Part shown: positions 11,591 to 44,261 of the stretch, piece by piece
How the letters are laid out: every line of letters starts with the position of its first letter
Numbering within the stretch: position 1 is the first letter of the stretch
Source: Anastrepha obliqua
Taxonomy: Eukaryota > Arthropoda > Insecta > Diptera > Tephritidae
NCBI RefSeq assembly: GCF_027943255.1
Contig: NC_072893.1
Location: 58,932,001-58,996,000 of the forward strand
Direction: 5' to 3'
DNA length: 64,000 bases
Made by a program: the position numbers and the translations under genes
Notes under the pieces: generated by a model
Told to the model about the DNA's origin: nothing
Databases searched by the model: none
The model's input: only the letters and a program-made list of their open reading frames with translations

Positions 11591-12130
11591 TTGTAACTTA
11601 CGAAATGCAGGCGTTTAATGTGTCGATATTAGTTGCATATGCGACTTTTAGCTCATTGAATTTGCGTATTAAGTTAAATGAAACTGATTATTGCCATCAA
11701 GAATTTGCACTGATGTAAATGTTTGATGTTTCAAACACTTTGACTTGGCTCAAAGTTTTGAATAAATAGCCTAATTCGTAAAACTACTACACAAACGATG
11801 CTGTTTCAAACTTTCATTAAAATATAAACTTTTTGACCTTTTGTCCTCATAAATTCATATTAAAACCTATCTGCAACCCTATGTATTGATTATTTTGCTC
11901 ATATTTATGTATTTTACTTTAACAATTATTGTATTCTACTGTGGCCCGAAAGCAACAGCATTTTGCGATTTGGCAATTGTGTTATTAACGATATTTCTAT
12001 AAAAATATATTGCTTTTGTTAATGACAAAATGCTAAGTCAGAAAAACTATTTTGTTTGAATGTATATATATAATGAAAATATTTAGCTAAGTAGCTAAAG
12101 AATCGGATCAAATAGTTTAATAAAGATTGA
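11591..12130 (+). other. Marf: Probable Marf 3' UTR
   Basis: AT-rich sequence after the Marf stop. AATAAA polyadenylation-type hexamers occur at 11761-11766 and 12119-12124. Which is used cannot be told from sequence. Confidence 0.5.
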
Positions 12131-12890
12131 GCATAAAAATTGAAATTTTAGAATAAATGAATGTCTTGGGTGGGAACAAGTCAATCAAAATAAGCCAGCT
12201 TGAGATCCTGTGCCAAAGAAGTTCCGAAAAGGTATTCAATCATTATACTATTTCAGTCTAATTTAGTCGATGGTTTCCAAATACCGGAGGCTTCCAACGG
12301 GTTGAAGGTCGTTTACAAATTTACCCATAGAATTTCCCTCCCTGTTTGTAAGCCAGTCACAAGCAAATATATTATGTTTGTTTCGGTTATCTTATCAAGT
12401 TTCTCGCATCTAACACTCGGCACCGGCAACGCAAAGTTAGCGAAATGGTGAAGTCGCGGTGAGTATGAGAATAGGAGTGAAACTCGCGTAGTATTATGTC
12501 GGACTCACTCACATTGAAAATTTTTCTCAGTCTACACAAAAGCGTCTGCGAGCTTAATCTACGTCGTTATCATGTCAGTCGGGTCTACGTTATTGAAACG
12601 GGTAGGTGATTAGCCTGATGCCGGAGGTGGTTATTAAATAACACAATTTGCTAAATGAGTTCAACTTTGGTCGCGAACCATATGAAAATAAAAAATACTT
12701 AAAATAGACTACGAAAATAGTGGATCTGGACTTTTCTCAAAATTCTGAATATTTTTTTTTTGGTAAGGGAAAAGTATTCTCATCTAAGAACAGAGAACTG
12801 TTTGAGCGTGGAGCTCCCACATGTCTAGCTACCCAGAGATGATATCACTAAGGTTATAAAATATGAGAAGAAATTCAGGAGAAGTTGCGG
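12131..12890. other. Intergenic sequence, nothing recognised
   Basis: Non-coding sequence between the Marf 3' end and a LINE fragment. Short open frames here have no recognisable domain or codon character. Confidence 0.4.
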
Positions 12891-12893
12891 ATG

Positions 12894-13580
12894 CATTGGC
12901 TAGGAAGGCCTTGAACTAATCCCTTTCTTACCATGGGATAACCCACCATCAATGAGGAACTTAGTGAAAAGGTAGTTAGTGTTGTGCGAGGTGGCTTCAC
13001 ATGCCGGACATGTGTTTAGTATGTCGGGGTCGATTCTGGAAAAGTAGGAGTTTAACCTGCTACAGTATCCAGAACGTAATTGCACCAGTGTTACGAGGGT
13101 CTCACGGGGAAGCTGGAGCTCTTCATCTGCTGTAGGTCGTGGTTGGACTCCGAAGACGGCGTTCGGGGTTCGGGAGCTTAAAAAGGTGATAAGAGTCTTC
13201 CAATGAATATCGTTAATTGTCTGTCTGTACACTGTCCGATCTAGTAGTGCTCGGTCTGTTTTGTCCTGGATCTTGTCCGCGTAGTTGAGGAGGGGCGTCC
13301 TGACTTGGCTGGGAGGTGGCTCTGGCTCAAGCAGGTGTCTGCATGAATGGGTCCTGCGGTAACACCCTAACAGGAATTGCTTTGCAGTTTATTATGCTCC
13401 TTTATAGGCCCATATGCCTCGTGATGTAGATGTTGAAGTGGGGAAATCAGAAGATATCCTGTCGCAGTCCTAATGGCAGAGTTTTGACAAGTTTGTAGCT
13501 TCGTCCACTGCGAATAACTAGTTCCAGGCCACCAGATGGGCGCAGCATAGTTTAATACCTCTATTGGGTCTCTCTATCCA
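12894..13580 (-). pseudogene. 3' part of a Jockey-like non-LTR retrotransposon ORF2
   Basis: Read on the minus strand from about 13560, broken frames give the end of a LINE reverse transcriptase: an NYAAPIWWPG...KLQTCQNSAIRTATG segment, then further down LPRETLVTLVQLRSGYCSRL, DPDILNTCPAC and HNTNYLF, the zinc-knuckle-like tail seen in Jockey-group elements. Frameshifts and stops interrupt it. No RT catalytic motif is present, so it is a dead 5'-truncated copy. Confidence 0.75.
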
Positions 13581-13685
13581 ATTGTCCTTCTAGGCTATGT
13601 TGCGATTATTTTTATTATTATTAGTTGCTATCGCGCCGGCTTGGGCACATAGTGCCGAACTGTGCTACCATGGTTCACTTAATTA

Positions 13686-13913
13686 AGGCGGTCGCCGTAG
13701 CCGAATGGGTTGGTGCGTGATTACCATTCGAAATTCACAGAGAGAACGTTGGTTCGAATCTCGGTGAAACACCAAAATTAAGAAAAACATCTGCCGTCCG
13801 GAGTCGGCTTGAAACTGTAGGTCCCTCCATTTGTGGAGCAACATCAAGACGCACACCACAAGTAGGAGGAGGAGATCGGCCAAACACCCAAAAAGGGTGT
13901 ACGCGCCAATTAT
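13686..13913 (+). repeat. tRNA-derived SINE with intact head (reference copy)
   Basis: The head GGCGGTCGCCGTAGCCGAA contains an RNA polymerase III A-box-like TAGCCGAATGGG, and about 45 bases further on a B-box-like GGTTCGAATCTCG. A body follows with CGGAGTCGGCTTGAAACTGT and AGGAGGAGGAGATCGGCC, ending AAGGGTGTACGCGCCAATTA. It is missing part of the middle (the GCCGAGGGGCGACCGC section seen in other copies). It is not a tRNA gene: no cloverleaf closes and the same sequence recurs with a non-tRNA body elsewhere in the window. Confidence 0.85.
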
Positions 13914-14049
13914 AACAGATTTTGCCGTCTTTATTACTATTAAAAAAATTTAAAGCATTCGTTCCTTATCCTAAGTTGGCCTTGTCTTACAAGCATCTAA
14001 CTGACTGACAGCGAGCTTTTTCTTAAAATTCGGATATTGCTTGTTTATA

Positions 14050-14766
14050 CAGGGCCATCGAGGTAAATCCGGAAAACATTTCGAAAGCTCTGAAGCAGTA
14101 GCGTTAAGTCTAAAACCGCTGATAAAGGGACATATTTTTAGTGTATTGTTTCCTGATTGACATTGGAGTGCCGGAGTAAGTGCTAGTCAAATGATGAGTC
14201 GAGAGCAGGACAGAAGAGCTGCGATACTAGAGTCACTTCGCGCCGGAAAAAGCCCTAAAGAGATAATTGAGTGGTTTGGCTACAAAAAACGCAACCCTGG
14301 ATGGACCGCGTGGCTGCTGGAAGAGAATATATGTTTCAGCAGGACTCCGCACCTGCTCACAAGGCAAAGAAGACTCAGGCTTGGCTCCAGAACAACCTAC
14401 CCTACCACTGGTCACCAGATTTTTGGCCACCTTCAAGCCCTGATTGCAATCCTCTTGATTATTACGTGTGGGGCACAGTTGAAGCAAAAGTTAACGCGAA
14501 GCCTCACAACACTAAGGACGCTCTGAAGACAACCATTGAGGAAGTGATGACCACAATGAACAAAGAGGAGGTAGCTCGCGCATGTGGGCGCTTCAGGTGC
14601 CGGCTGGAGCAGGTAATTGCACGAGATGGAGGTTACATTGAATAATTTTCAACTATGATATGTGTACTCACTTTATACAAAGTTAAGTGCAAATAAAATT
14701 ATTTTTGAGTAAATATCCAATAATTTTGTTTTTAAGTTCAACATTCTGGATTTACCTCGACGGCCT
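14050..14766 (+). mobile_element. Internally deleted Tc1/mariner element of the DD37D (maT-like) type
   Basis: Terminal inverted repeats are visible: GGCCATCGAGGTAAATCCGG at the left and the reverse complement GGCCGTCGAGGTAAATCCAG at the right, two mismatches in 20. The interior carries a helix-turn-helix start and a catalytic C-terminus of a transposase, listed separately. At about 720 bp it is roughly half the size expected for an autonomous member. Confidence 0.85.
14191..14645 (+). pseudogene. Truncated DD37D-type transposase
   Basis: The frame starting MMSREQDRRAAILESL gives about 35 residues of the N-terminal DNA-binding helix region, then shifts near 14290 into a second frame. That frame encodes FQQDSAPAH (second catalytic Asp) and SPDCNPLDYYVWG, with 37 residues between the two Asp, which is the DD37D spacing of maT-type elements. 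The middle of the protein, including the first catalytic Asp, is deleted. It cannot be active. The C-terminus ends naturally in RDGGYIE and a stop. Confidence 0.8.
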
Positions 14767-15240
14767 TTTTTGAAAAAAAAAAAAACGATCTTGAAGGTAA
14801 GTTTGTATGGGCTAAATCGGCCATAACCTTCTATTTCTTCTTGATTGGCACGATATCCGCTTACGCGATTTTGGCCGAGTTTAACTAAGTTTAACAGTCG
14901 TTTCTTTCTCGTACTAACCGTTGCCAGTTGGACACACCAAGTGAAGCCAAGTCCTTCCCCGCCTGATCTTTCCAACGCAGAAGAGGCTTTTTTCTTCCCT
15001 TGCTACCACCAGCTGGTATCGCATCGAATACTTTCAGAGCCAGAGCGTTTATATCCATTTGAACGATGTGACTTAGCTAACGAAGGCGCTATGCTATGTC
15101 TATGTCGACGTAAAGCTCATACAGCTCCAAAAATCTTTCACATAATCTTTCTCTCAAATACTCCAAAAGATATAAGGGACATAATCTACTATATACAATT
15201 TTTCAAAACTGTAAATATAATATATGCAATTCAAAAACCA
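14767..15240. other. Intergenic, unassigned
   Basis: No gene or clear repeat recognised. The open frame at 14845-15378 is 177 codons long but has no recognisable domain, and its 3' part overlaps a dispersed repeat, so I treat it as chance. Confidence 0.4.
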
Positions 15241-15332
15241 TGCGGGGAATGCTGCTGGCGTGACAGACCTTGGTCAGATATAAATCCGGGTCGTCCCACC
15301 AATGTAGAACCTACTGTCCTGGTAACGTGCCT
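15241..15332 (-). repeat. Family 2 dispersed repeat copy
   Basis: Contains GGGGAATGCTGCTGG, GTGACAGACCTTGG and ATAAATCCGGGTCGT in the order seen in the other minus-orientation copies; the TTG head is absent. Confidence 0.7.
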
Positions 15333-15398
15333 GATATACAAGGGGAAGTCCAAAATAAACAAGACTAAACTAAAATAGAAACGACAGGAGCTTTGTTC

Positions 15399-15900
15399 TC
15401 ATAACTTCGTTATTTTATTGAAAATAGTCCCCCCTGGCCTCGCGCGATCTAAAAGCTTTTCGAAAGAGTGTGTAAGGTCATTGACCGGAATGTCTTTCAG
15501 AATGTCGGTATAAACACGATTTTTTGGATGGTGGCTCGTCTGGGGCATTCTATTCGGTACTTTGACGCTTAGTGTTAGGTTCATGTTGGAAACATCACGT
15601 TTCATCACCAGTTACAATGTTGTAAAGGAAGTTATTGTGTTTTCTCGCCTCTTTAATGAGGTCTTTCGAATGTTGAATTCAGAGCAAGTTTTGGTCCTCA
15701 GTCAACTTGTGCGGAATGAAACGTGCACAGACCTTTAGTAAGCCGAAATCATGAGTTAAAAAGCGATAAATCGATGTTTTGGAGATATTCAACTCCCATT
15801 CCATGAATTTCAACGATGATTTTGGTTAATTTTTGATAAATTTACGAAAAATTTCGATAGATTCAATAGAACAAAACCATTGCCCCCATTTCCCAGATGA
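15399..15900 (-). pseudogene. Second mariner-type transposase remnant
   Basis: Minus-strand reading gives EWELNISKTSIYRFL, then KVCARFIPHKLTEDQNLL, HSKDLIKEARKHNNFLYNIV and TGDET (the first catalytic Asp region), followed by a jump to a C-terminal end near 15430 (SREARGDYFQ in one frame). Stops interrupt it and the middle of the catalytic domain is deleted. The protein is different from the other mariner remnants in the window, so it belongs to another lineage. Confidence 0.7.
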
Positions 15901-18868
15901 AGTATACTTGTTCACGTTATCATAGTATTTTATTCATATTGATTTACTCAAAATATTTGCAACCATCATTTGCTTAGATACTTAACTTATTATTAAAATA
16001 TATGTGTAGATTTAAAAATTCCGATATTTAGTTATAATATACAGATGTTTTATATTCTAGCCCACCGATTTTTTTTTGTTTTTTTTTAACTATTTATATG
16101 TAAATTGTTTTTAATTGTTTGTTTTGCTAGTATAATCCATTTTTGTTTCATTCTTAAAAGTTCTGTTGCATTTTCCATACAAAAATGAGATTTTCAATTA
16201 CTGGTGTTTTAAGCTGATATAAACCGTAGTTACAATATAATATAATATAATATATGTACAAATATACTTGTACATAAGGCGTGTGTGGTGTTTGGTAATC
16301 ACTTGTTTTATATGCATTACCTCAAATATTTTCTTTGACAAATTTTTTTTATGAAAACGTTAATTGATAACTCTAGGTGGCAAATTGCTTAGATAAAATT
16401 TCAAAAATCCAAATATAAAAATCTTGTTCTTGTGGTTTCTGTGGGCATTAAGGATTGATAGCAATTACGGACGAAGTTTGGACGAATATATTACTAAGAG
16501 GAGTGATTAGCTATATTGGCGTTTACAACCTTTTTGGGTGTTTGGTCGAGCTCCTCCTCCAATTTGTAATGTGCGTCTTGATGTTGTTCCACAATCGGAG
16601 GGATCTACAATTTTAAGCCGACTCCGAACGGCAGGTGTTTTTATTTTTCTGAGGAGCTTTTTCATGGCAGAAATACACTAGGAGGTTTGTCATTGCCCGC
16701 CGAGGGGTGACCGCTATTAGACAACTTTTTTTGTTATTTGGTTTTTCAAGCACGGATATTCGAGCCTGTGCACTTCCGAATGTTACAAAGGCCGGAATGA
16801 GTAGGTATTTTATTTAAATTATCAAAAAAATGTGTATTTAATTTCAAATGCGTGTACGTATGGTGTGCATAATTTCGAAAATTAATTTATCAAATAAGTT
16901 TGTTTATATTTAGTATAGCGTTAAGTAGAGTCGTAGTGTAGAAAAACCCAACATCGTTTTTTCTTGCTCACTATATAAATTTTGATATTTGGACGCAAAA
17001 CCAACCACACACATTTGTAAATGCAGCTGTTAACCACACGACAGATAAATTTCATGATATGCCTTTTTTATTAATTGTTTTAATACGAAAATAAGTGACG
17101 CAATTGGATTTGACGACATTTTAAAGAAAATTGCTTTTCTATTTGTCCTCCATATTTGTATATATGTATGTATGTATATATGAATAAACTCCTTCACGAA
17201 TTATTTCCAAAGATCAGCCATCCTCGACGCATTTGCATGACAAGTTACTCTATCATTACAAATTTAACGCCTGTGCTAATGCGTTCTTCGAATGTATCTT
17301 GCTTTCTATCCGAGAGTCATGAAATCATTGCAAACATTGACATACAAATACACAGTTTCAATATTGATCTAGGTTTTGAATTTGATTATTATGCGCATAT
17401 TGTTTTTTATGAATTTTACTAATTTAACATTTTCCAAAAATAAAAGCACATCGATAACTTCGTTAAGGCTGCCTATACATTTCAGAATCCAGAATCGGTG
17501 AGGAGAACTGTACTTACACCTGCATACACACATGCGCATACATATATACAGTTTATTGCACTGCCTACAATTTATTGCATGGCTTACACCAACAGTTAAT
17601 ATTATTATACAGCAAATGAGCTTTGCTTTGCTATTGCATGAGTAACATTTATTAAACTTATATAGTGATTCACTAATGGGATTAACGTGATTTAAAATCT
17701 ATTGAGAGTAATGCACAAACACCAAAGTATGGAATATTAACTGTAAGTGTTTCAGCTTACTTATCGTTTTTTATAGTATCTCATCTTATTCTTGCATTGA
17801 ATAATGCAGGCGAAATTCTGTCATGTGTTGCCGTATCATTTTAAAAATTTACACATCCAATGTTATGTATATAGTATAAAATTTATTTAAGAACTAGCAA
17901 TCAAATTCACAAAAATAATAAAGAAAGTGTATGAATATAGGTATACAAGTTACAAACATAAATAAATATTGCGAATATGCCAATGAAAATTACAAATATT
18001 AGTTTACATTATGATATATACCTGTGCACGTTTGATAAAAGAACTTAAGTCGGCTTAGCACTTTTTTCTGTCAGGCACCAAATATTGCTCGTTTTTCTCG
18101 AAATATTTAATCAATTAATCATTTATAGCCGTAGCTTCAGTAACACAATCTTAATAAAGGTTAAATAAAATACAAAATTTTACTATTACAAATCAGAATT
18201 TATAGACCTTAAAGCAAAACCTATTAAAATCACATAAGTTATTATGTCAAAAGTCCACAGATATTTAAACTAAACTTTTTAAATTTTTAAAATAAGAAAA
18301 TATAGTGAAGAAAATATTTACTTAGTACACACATACAAAAATCATAATAAAAAGCACAAACACATGTGCATACAAACATACATACATATATAAGTATTAA
18401 GCAAAGCAAAACAACGACTATGGCTGCCATATCTCATAATACGAGTATGTACTGCAGCATCAGCTAAGTTGTTGTTGTTTGCTTGTATGCAGGACTTGTC
18501 TTTTACATTTGCTAAAATTAAATATCTCTCTCTGTTCTTTTTGTTTACATATGCATTTTACTTTCTGTTATAGTTTATAGTGTTCACTACCATACATCGA
18601 AATTACCTTTGTGGGTAGTGCGCATTGTTGTAGTGGGTAAATAACGAAAAAATAATATACAGATACAATATAAGATGATTTATTATTTGCTTAGTACTAA
18701 ATAGTTTTGGCTTTTTTATAACGTTTTCAATAATAAAATGACAAAGATAAAAATTTAATTATTAACGAAATGTCTAAGTCGCTCCGAACAATGCAGCAAA
18801 ATTTAAAAGAATTTACTTGAGGCATCCAGAGACGCGGGAGAAGGAGGGGGGAAAGGAAAATTTATACA
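15901..18868. other. AT-rich sequence between a mariner remnant and the PLXDC gene; may include that gene's 3' UTR
   Basis: Apart from the SINE at 16514-16795, I see no gene. The minus-strand PLXDC gene stops at 18869, so its 3' UTR extends leftward into this stretch; many TTTATT (AATAAA on the minus strand) sequences prevent choosing an end. Open frame 17156-17422 has no recognisable content. Confidence 0.45.
16514..16795 (-). repeat. tRNA-derived SINE copy, nearly full length
   Basis: The minus-strand reading runs from a diverged head near 16795 through GCGGTCACCCCTCGGCGGGC-like, CTCCTAGTGTATTTCTGCC and the GAGGAGGAGCTCGACC section to the tail at 16514. The A box is degraded. Confidence 0.8.
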
Positions 18869-40969
<22,101 letters not shown>

Positions 40970-40999
40970 TTCTATTTGCTTGAAAAATTTCAACTGAGG

Positions 41000-42600
41000 T
41001 GAAATCCAATGGTTTGGCAAATCTTGTTCGTTTATTTCTATTTACGTTGCCAGAATGATTTTCACGAAGAAGAAAAGTGTTATGCTATGTATAAACGTCT
41101 CATTTGAGTTGCACAGATCGGAATTTAAAGTTATAAACTTTTATATATAAATATATATATAATTGGCGCTTACATCCTTTTTTGAGTATTTGACCGAGCT
41201 CCTCCTCCTATTTTCGGGTGTGCGTCTTGATATTTCCACAATTGGAGGGACCCACAAATTTTCGCCGACTCCGAACGCCAGATATTTTTATATTAGGAGC
41301 TTTTTCAAGGATGTATAATAATAAATAATTTTGCATTTGCCGAGGAGCAACTGTTATTAAAAAAAAACTTGTTGTATCAGTTGGCGTTTTGTGCCCTGGA
41401 TTTCGAAGAGTGGACTTCCGAATTATTGTCATGCACCAACTTATTTGACTCCGAAGGCTACAATTCTTTGGCCATTTTAAAATCCTTTTCGCGTGTGCGT
41501 AGAACAATTTAACGAGATATCATCGCAATCGGATGTATGTTACATTTACACAGATGAGGGAAAAACGCAAACTTTAATTTTCTTATATGAGATTGCATAG
41601 ATGCATGCATAAACCTAATATTTTACATATAAAACTAGCACTGAAGAGTTCACCTTAGCGGTTTATTACGGTATTACATAGAAAAACGTTCAACACATGA
41701 CCATTTTCTAATACAGCTAATTTTTTATAAAATAGTACTTAATAATTTTCAGGTCAGATATCTCTCATATTTCTCCCAGTTATGAGGAAATAAAGAAGGT
41801 AGTTTTTTTTGTATAAAATATTTGGGGGGCGTGTTTGATATTTTAGTTGAGAGGTTTATAGAAAACTTCTTTAAATGTGGAAAATCATGAAGATTGTCGA
41901 AGCAGTCTTTAGAAACGTATCGTTTTACAACCTCGTAACCAAGAGGAGAATATAACAGTAAAGCCATTAGAGATACCCCAAAAATGTGAGTAAATTATAT
42001 TTTAACCACTCTACTTTTATCACACGCTGAAAGGAACAAGAGCCTTTTCTGGGTTATTTTCGCGAAAAAGAATTTTTCATACACATTTTTTATTACTATT
42101 TTCCGAGGTTTTTTAAAATTCAAAATGTTTATCCAGAAATATCGAGGTTCCTAAAGAGGAATACAAAACAGAAAGTTAAAGTCAAATATATATTGTTTCA
42201 CAAGATAATTTGAACTTGTAAGAGATTAAAAATTTTTCTCTTCATTTACAAAATTTTTAATTATTATAGAATTTGTTTACAAAATAGCAAGAAATGCGAT
42301 ATAATAAAATGTATATGTAACAATATTGCTTTGAATCCCTGAAGCCGAGCCGTACATCAACACTTCGAGTGGCCTTCGTTTTATCATATCAGCCCCAAAT
42401 ACGATCTTAAACCATACAGGCACAGTCGCATTCGTGACACAGCTGTGATCGGTGTGTTTTTTTTTTTGCAGTGCTCTGGTTTCATTTAGCAAAAAAAGAA
42501 AAGGCGTAGTAAAATTGAAAGATACAACAGATAGTGACATTTTTTTCGCGGAATTCGGTGTATAGCGCTGTAATGGTTCTGTCTGTGAAAACCACGTGTT
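41000..42600. other. Intergenic region upstream of the PLXDC gene, with a SINE
   Basis: The PLXDC promoter should lie just right of 40969. Apart from the SINE at 41161-41462 I recognise nothing; the sequence from about 42400 may belong to the 5' UTR of the LINE that follows. Confidence 0.45.
41161..41462 (-). repeat. tRNA-derived SINE copy, diverged, near full length
   Basis: The minus-strand body GAGGAGGAGCTCGGTC, CGGAGTCGGCGAAAATTTG and a CCTCGGCAAATGC section are recognisable, and the copy ends AAGCGCCAATTATATA next to a TA repeat. The tRNA-like head is degraded. Confidence 0.7.
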
Positions 42601-42668
42601 TTTTTTTATTATTACTTCCTGGAATTTCCACCTGAAAGGCTAACGTATAGAGTTTTCTTACCGCAAAA

Positions 42669-44257
42669 GTGCCTGCGGTAAGCCGCAAAAAAGGTGATGC
42701 GATGGCGTCCTCAACGCCTTCGGCATCGTGCTCAGCAGAGGATTTTGAGGAATTTTGCGCTAGCAATGAATCTCTGATCCATAAACCTGCTAGTGAAAAA
42801 GTGGATACAAATCTGCGAAAGACTAACAATAAAGGTCAAAGCGATGTATTTAAGAAAAAAAGAGTGAAACATATTCTTGATCCGACCAAGCCACATGCTT
42901 CGGTTGAGAAGAGTGGATTTCAGTCAGATGGAAATGAGAGTGAGGAGATGATGGAGTGTGAGGTTGTAAAATCTTCGAAAGACTCCGTAAAAATGCAAAA
43001 TATTTGTAATGCTGAAACTGGTACAGTTGAAAAAAATGCAACTGCCAAAAAAATCCAGAATACAAATAAATCAGATAGCTCCGTTTACTATCCATCCAAT
43101 TTTATAGGCAAACCTTTTGTTTTAGTAGACACCTCAGAGTGTGACCTATTCAAAAATATCAAAATTAGAAATGGCATGAGTCTATATCAGCATATCCGTC
43201 ACTTAAAAATACAGGATATCGATATAATTGAAGCAGTTGGTGTCACCTTATATAAGGTATTCTTCTTCAATCCCAAATCGGCAAACAATTTCTTTACCAA
43301 TAATGACATTTTAAAAATGAAACTAAAGCCTTTCATTCCCAGAACGGCCTTTGAAATATATGGCGTAATTCGAGGAGTTGCGCTTAACCTTTCCAATGAA
43401 GAAATCCTAAGAGATATAAAGTCTGCTAGCAAGGTAAACTTCGTACAACGTTTTCTTAGACGTGATCCGGAGGATTCAAGCAAATTTCTCCCAACCTTCT
43501 CAGTTAAGCTGGGATTTTTGGGCAACAGCCTACCTAAGGATGTCAAGCTTGAGTATACAAATTTTCAAGTAGAACATTACTTTCCATCTGTTAGACAATG
43601 CTACAACTGTGGAAGATTAGGACACACACAAAAAGGCTGTTGCTCTGTGGTAGTACGGAAGTTTGTATACCGCCATGCAAAATAAGTCAATGCATTCTAT
43701 GCAAAGGTAACGACCATAAATATTCAGATAGGGAGAAGTGTCCAGTATGGAAGAAGGAAAATTAAATTAATAAATTGAAAACCGTAAAAAAGTTATCTCG
43801 TAAAGAAGTGCTAAATATTTTCTTTCCGAAAAGCAACAACCGCTTCGATGTCTTAGATGTTGAAGATACGGATTTTCCGGTACTGGTTGAGAACGACAAC
43901 ATGATCGACTCTAATGAAGTCATAAATCGTTCCTTGACAAAAAAGAAATATAGCTCAGTTGTCAAGAAGGGTGCAATTCCCAAACAGTCCTCTGTCAAGC
44001 CTGATAAGGTCTTGAACAAAAATACCAAGCCTCGTGTGGTTCCAGTCTTTGAAAGACAAGACTATCAAATTACTTCCCAACTAGAAAAGGTGTTATGGGA
44101 GCTAGTGAAGATAGCTAGAGCTACTTGTGTAAGACTTAATGATACTGAGACCCTTGCCCAGGTCACCAAACTGAGCGGTATGAGGGATCAGACTTTGGCT
44201 AATCGAGACGTAGCACTTTTTAAGTGCGGTTCGGCATTAGTAGATTCATTAGATTAA
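42669..44257 (+). pseudogene. LINE ORF1 (gag-like nucleic-acid-binding protein), broken
   Basis: An uninterrupted 338-codon frame starts at 42669 with a Ser/Lys-rich N-terminus, then a folded region with YYPSNFIGKPFVLVDT and the knuckle CYNCGRLGHTQKGC. A frameshift near 43645 follows. Reading continues in another frame with a second Cys/His motif, CILCKGNDHKYSDREKC, one in-frame stop at about 43763-43765, and a Lys-rich C-terminus ending LVDSLD. The normal role is to package LINE RNA. ORF1's stop and an ATG abut (TAAATG at 44255-44260). Confidence 0.8.
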
Positions 44258-44261
44258 ATGT

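Noticed and set aside
13686..13775. tRNA gene suggested by A-box and B-box sequences
   Set aside because: The same head is joined to a non-tRNA body in several copies and no cloverleaf closes; it is the SINE head.
14845..15378. 177-codon open frame
   Set aside because: No recognisable protein content, and its end overlaps a dispersed repeat read in the wrong orientation.
40970..41020. Alternative, longer N-terminus of the PLXDC protein from Met at 41020
   Set aside because: It would place 17 polar residues before the signal peptide; the Met at 40969 gives a standard signal sequence. It is not excluded.
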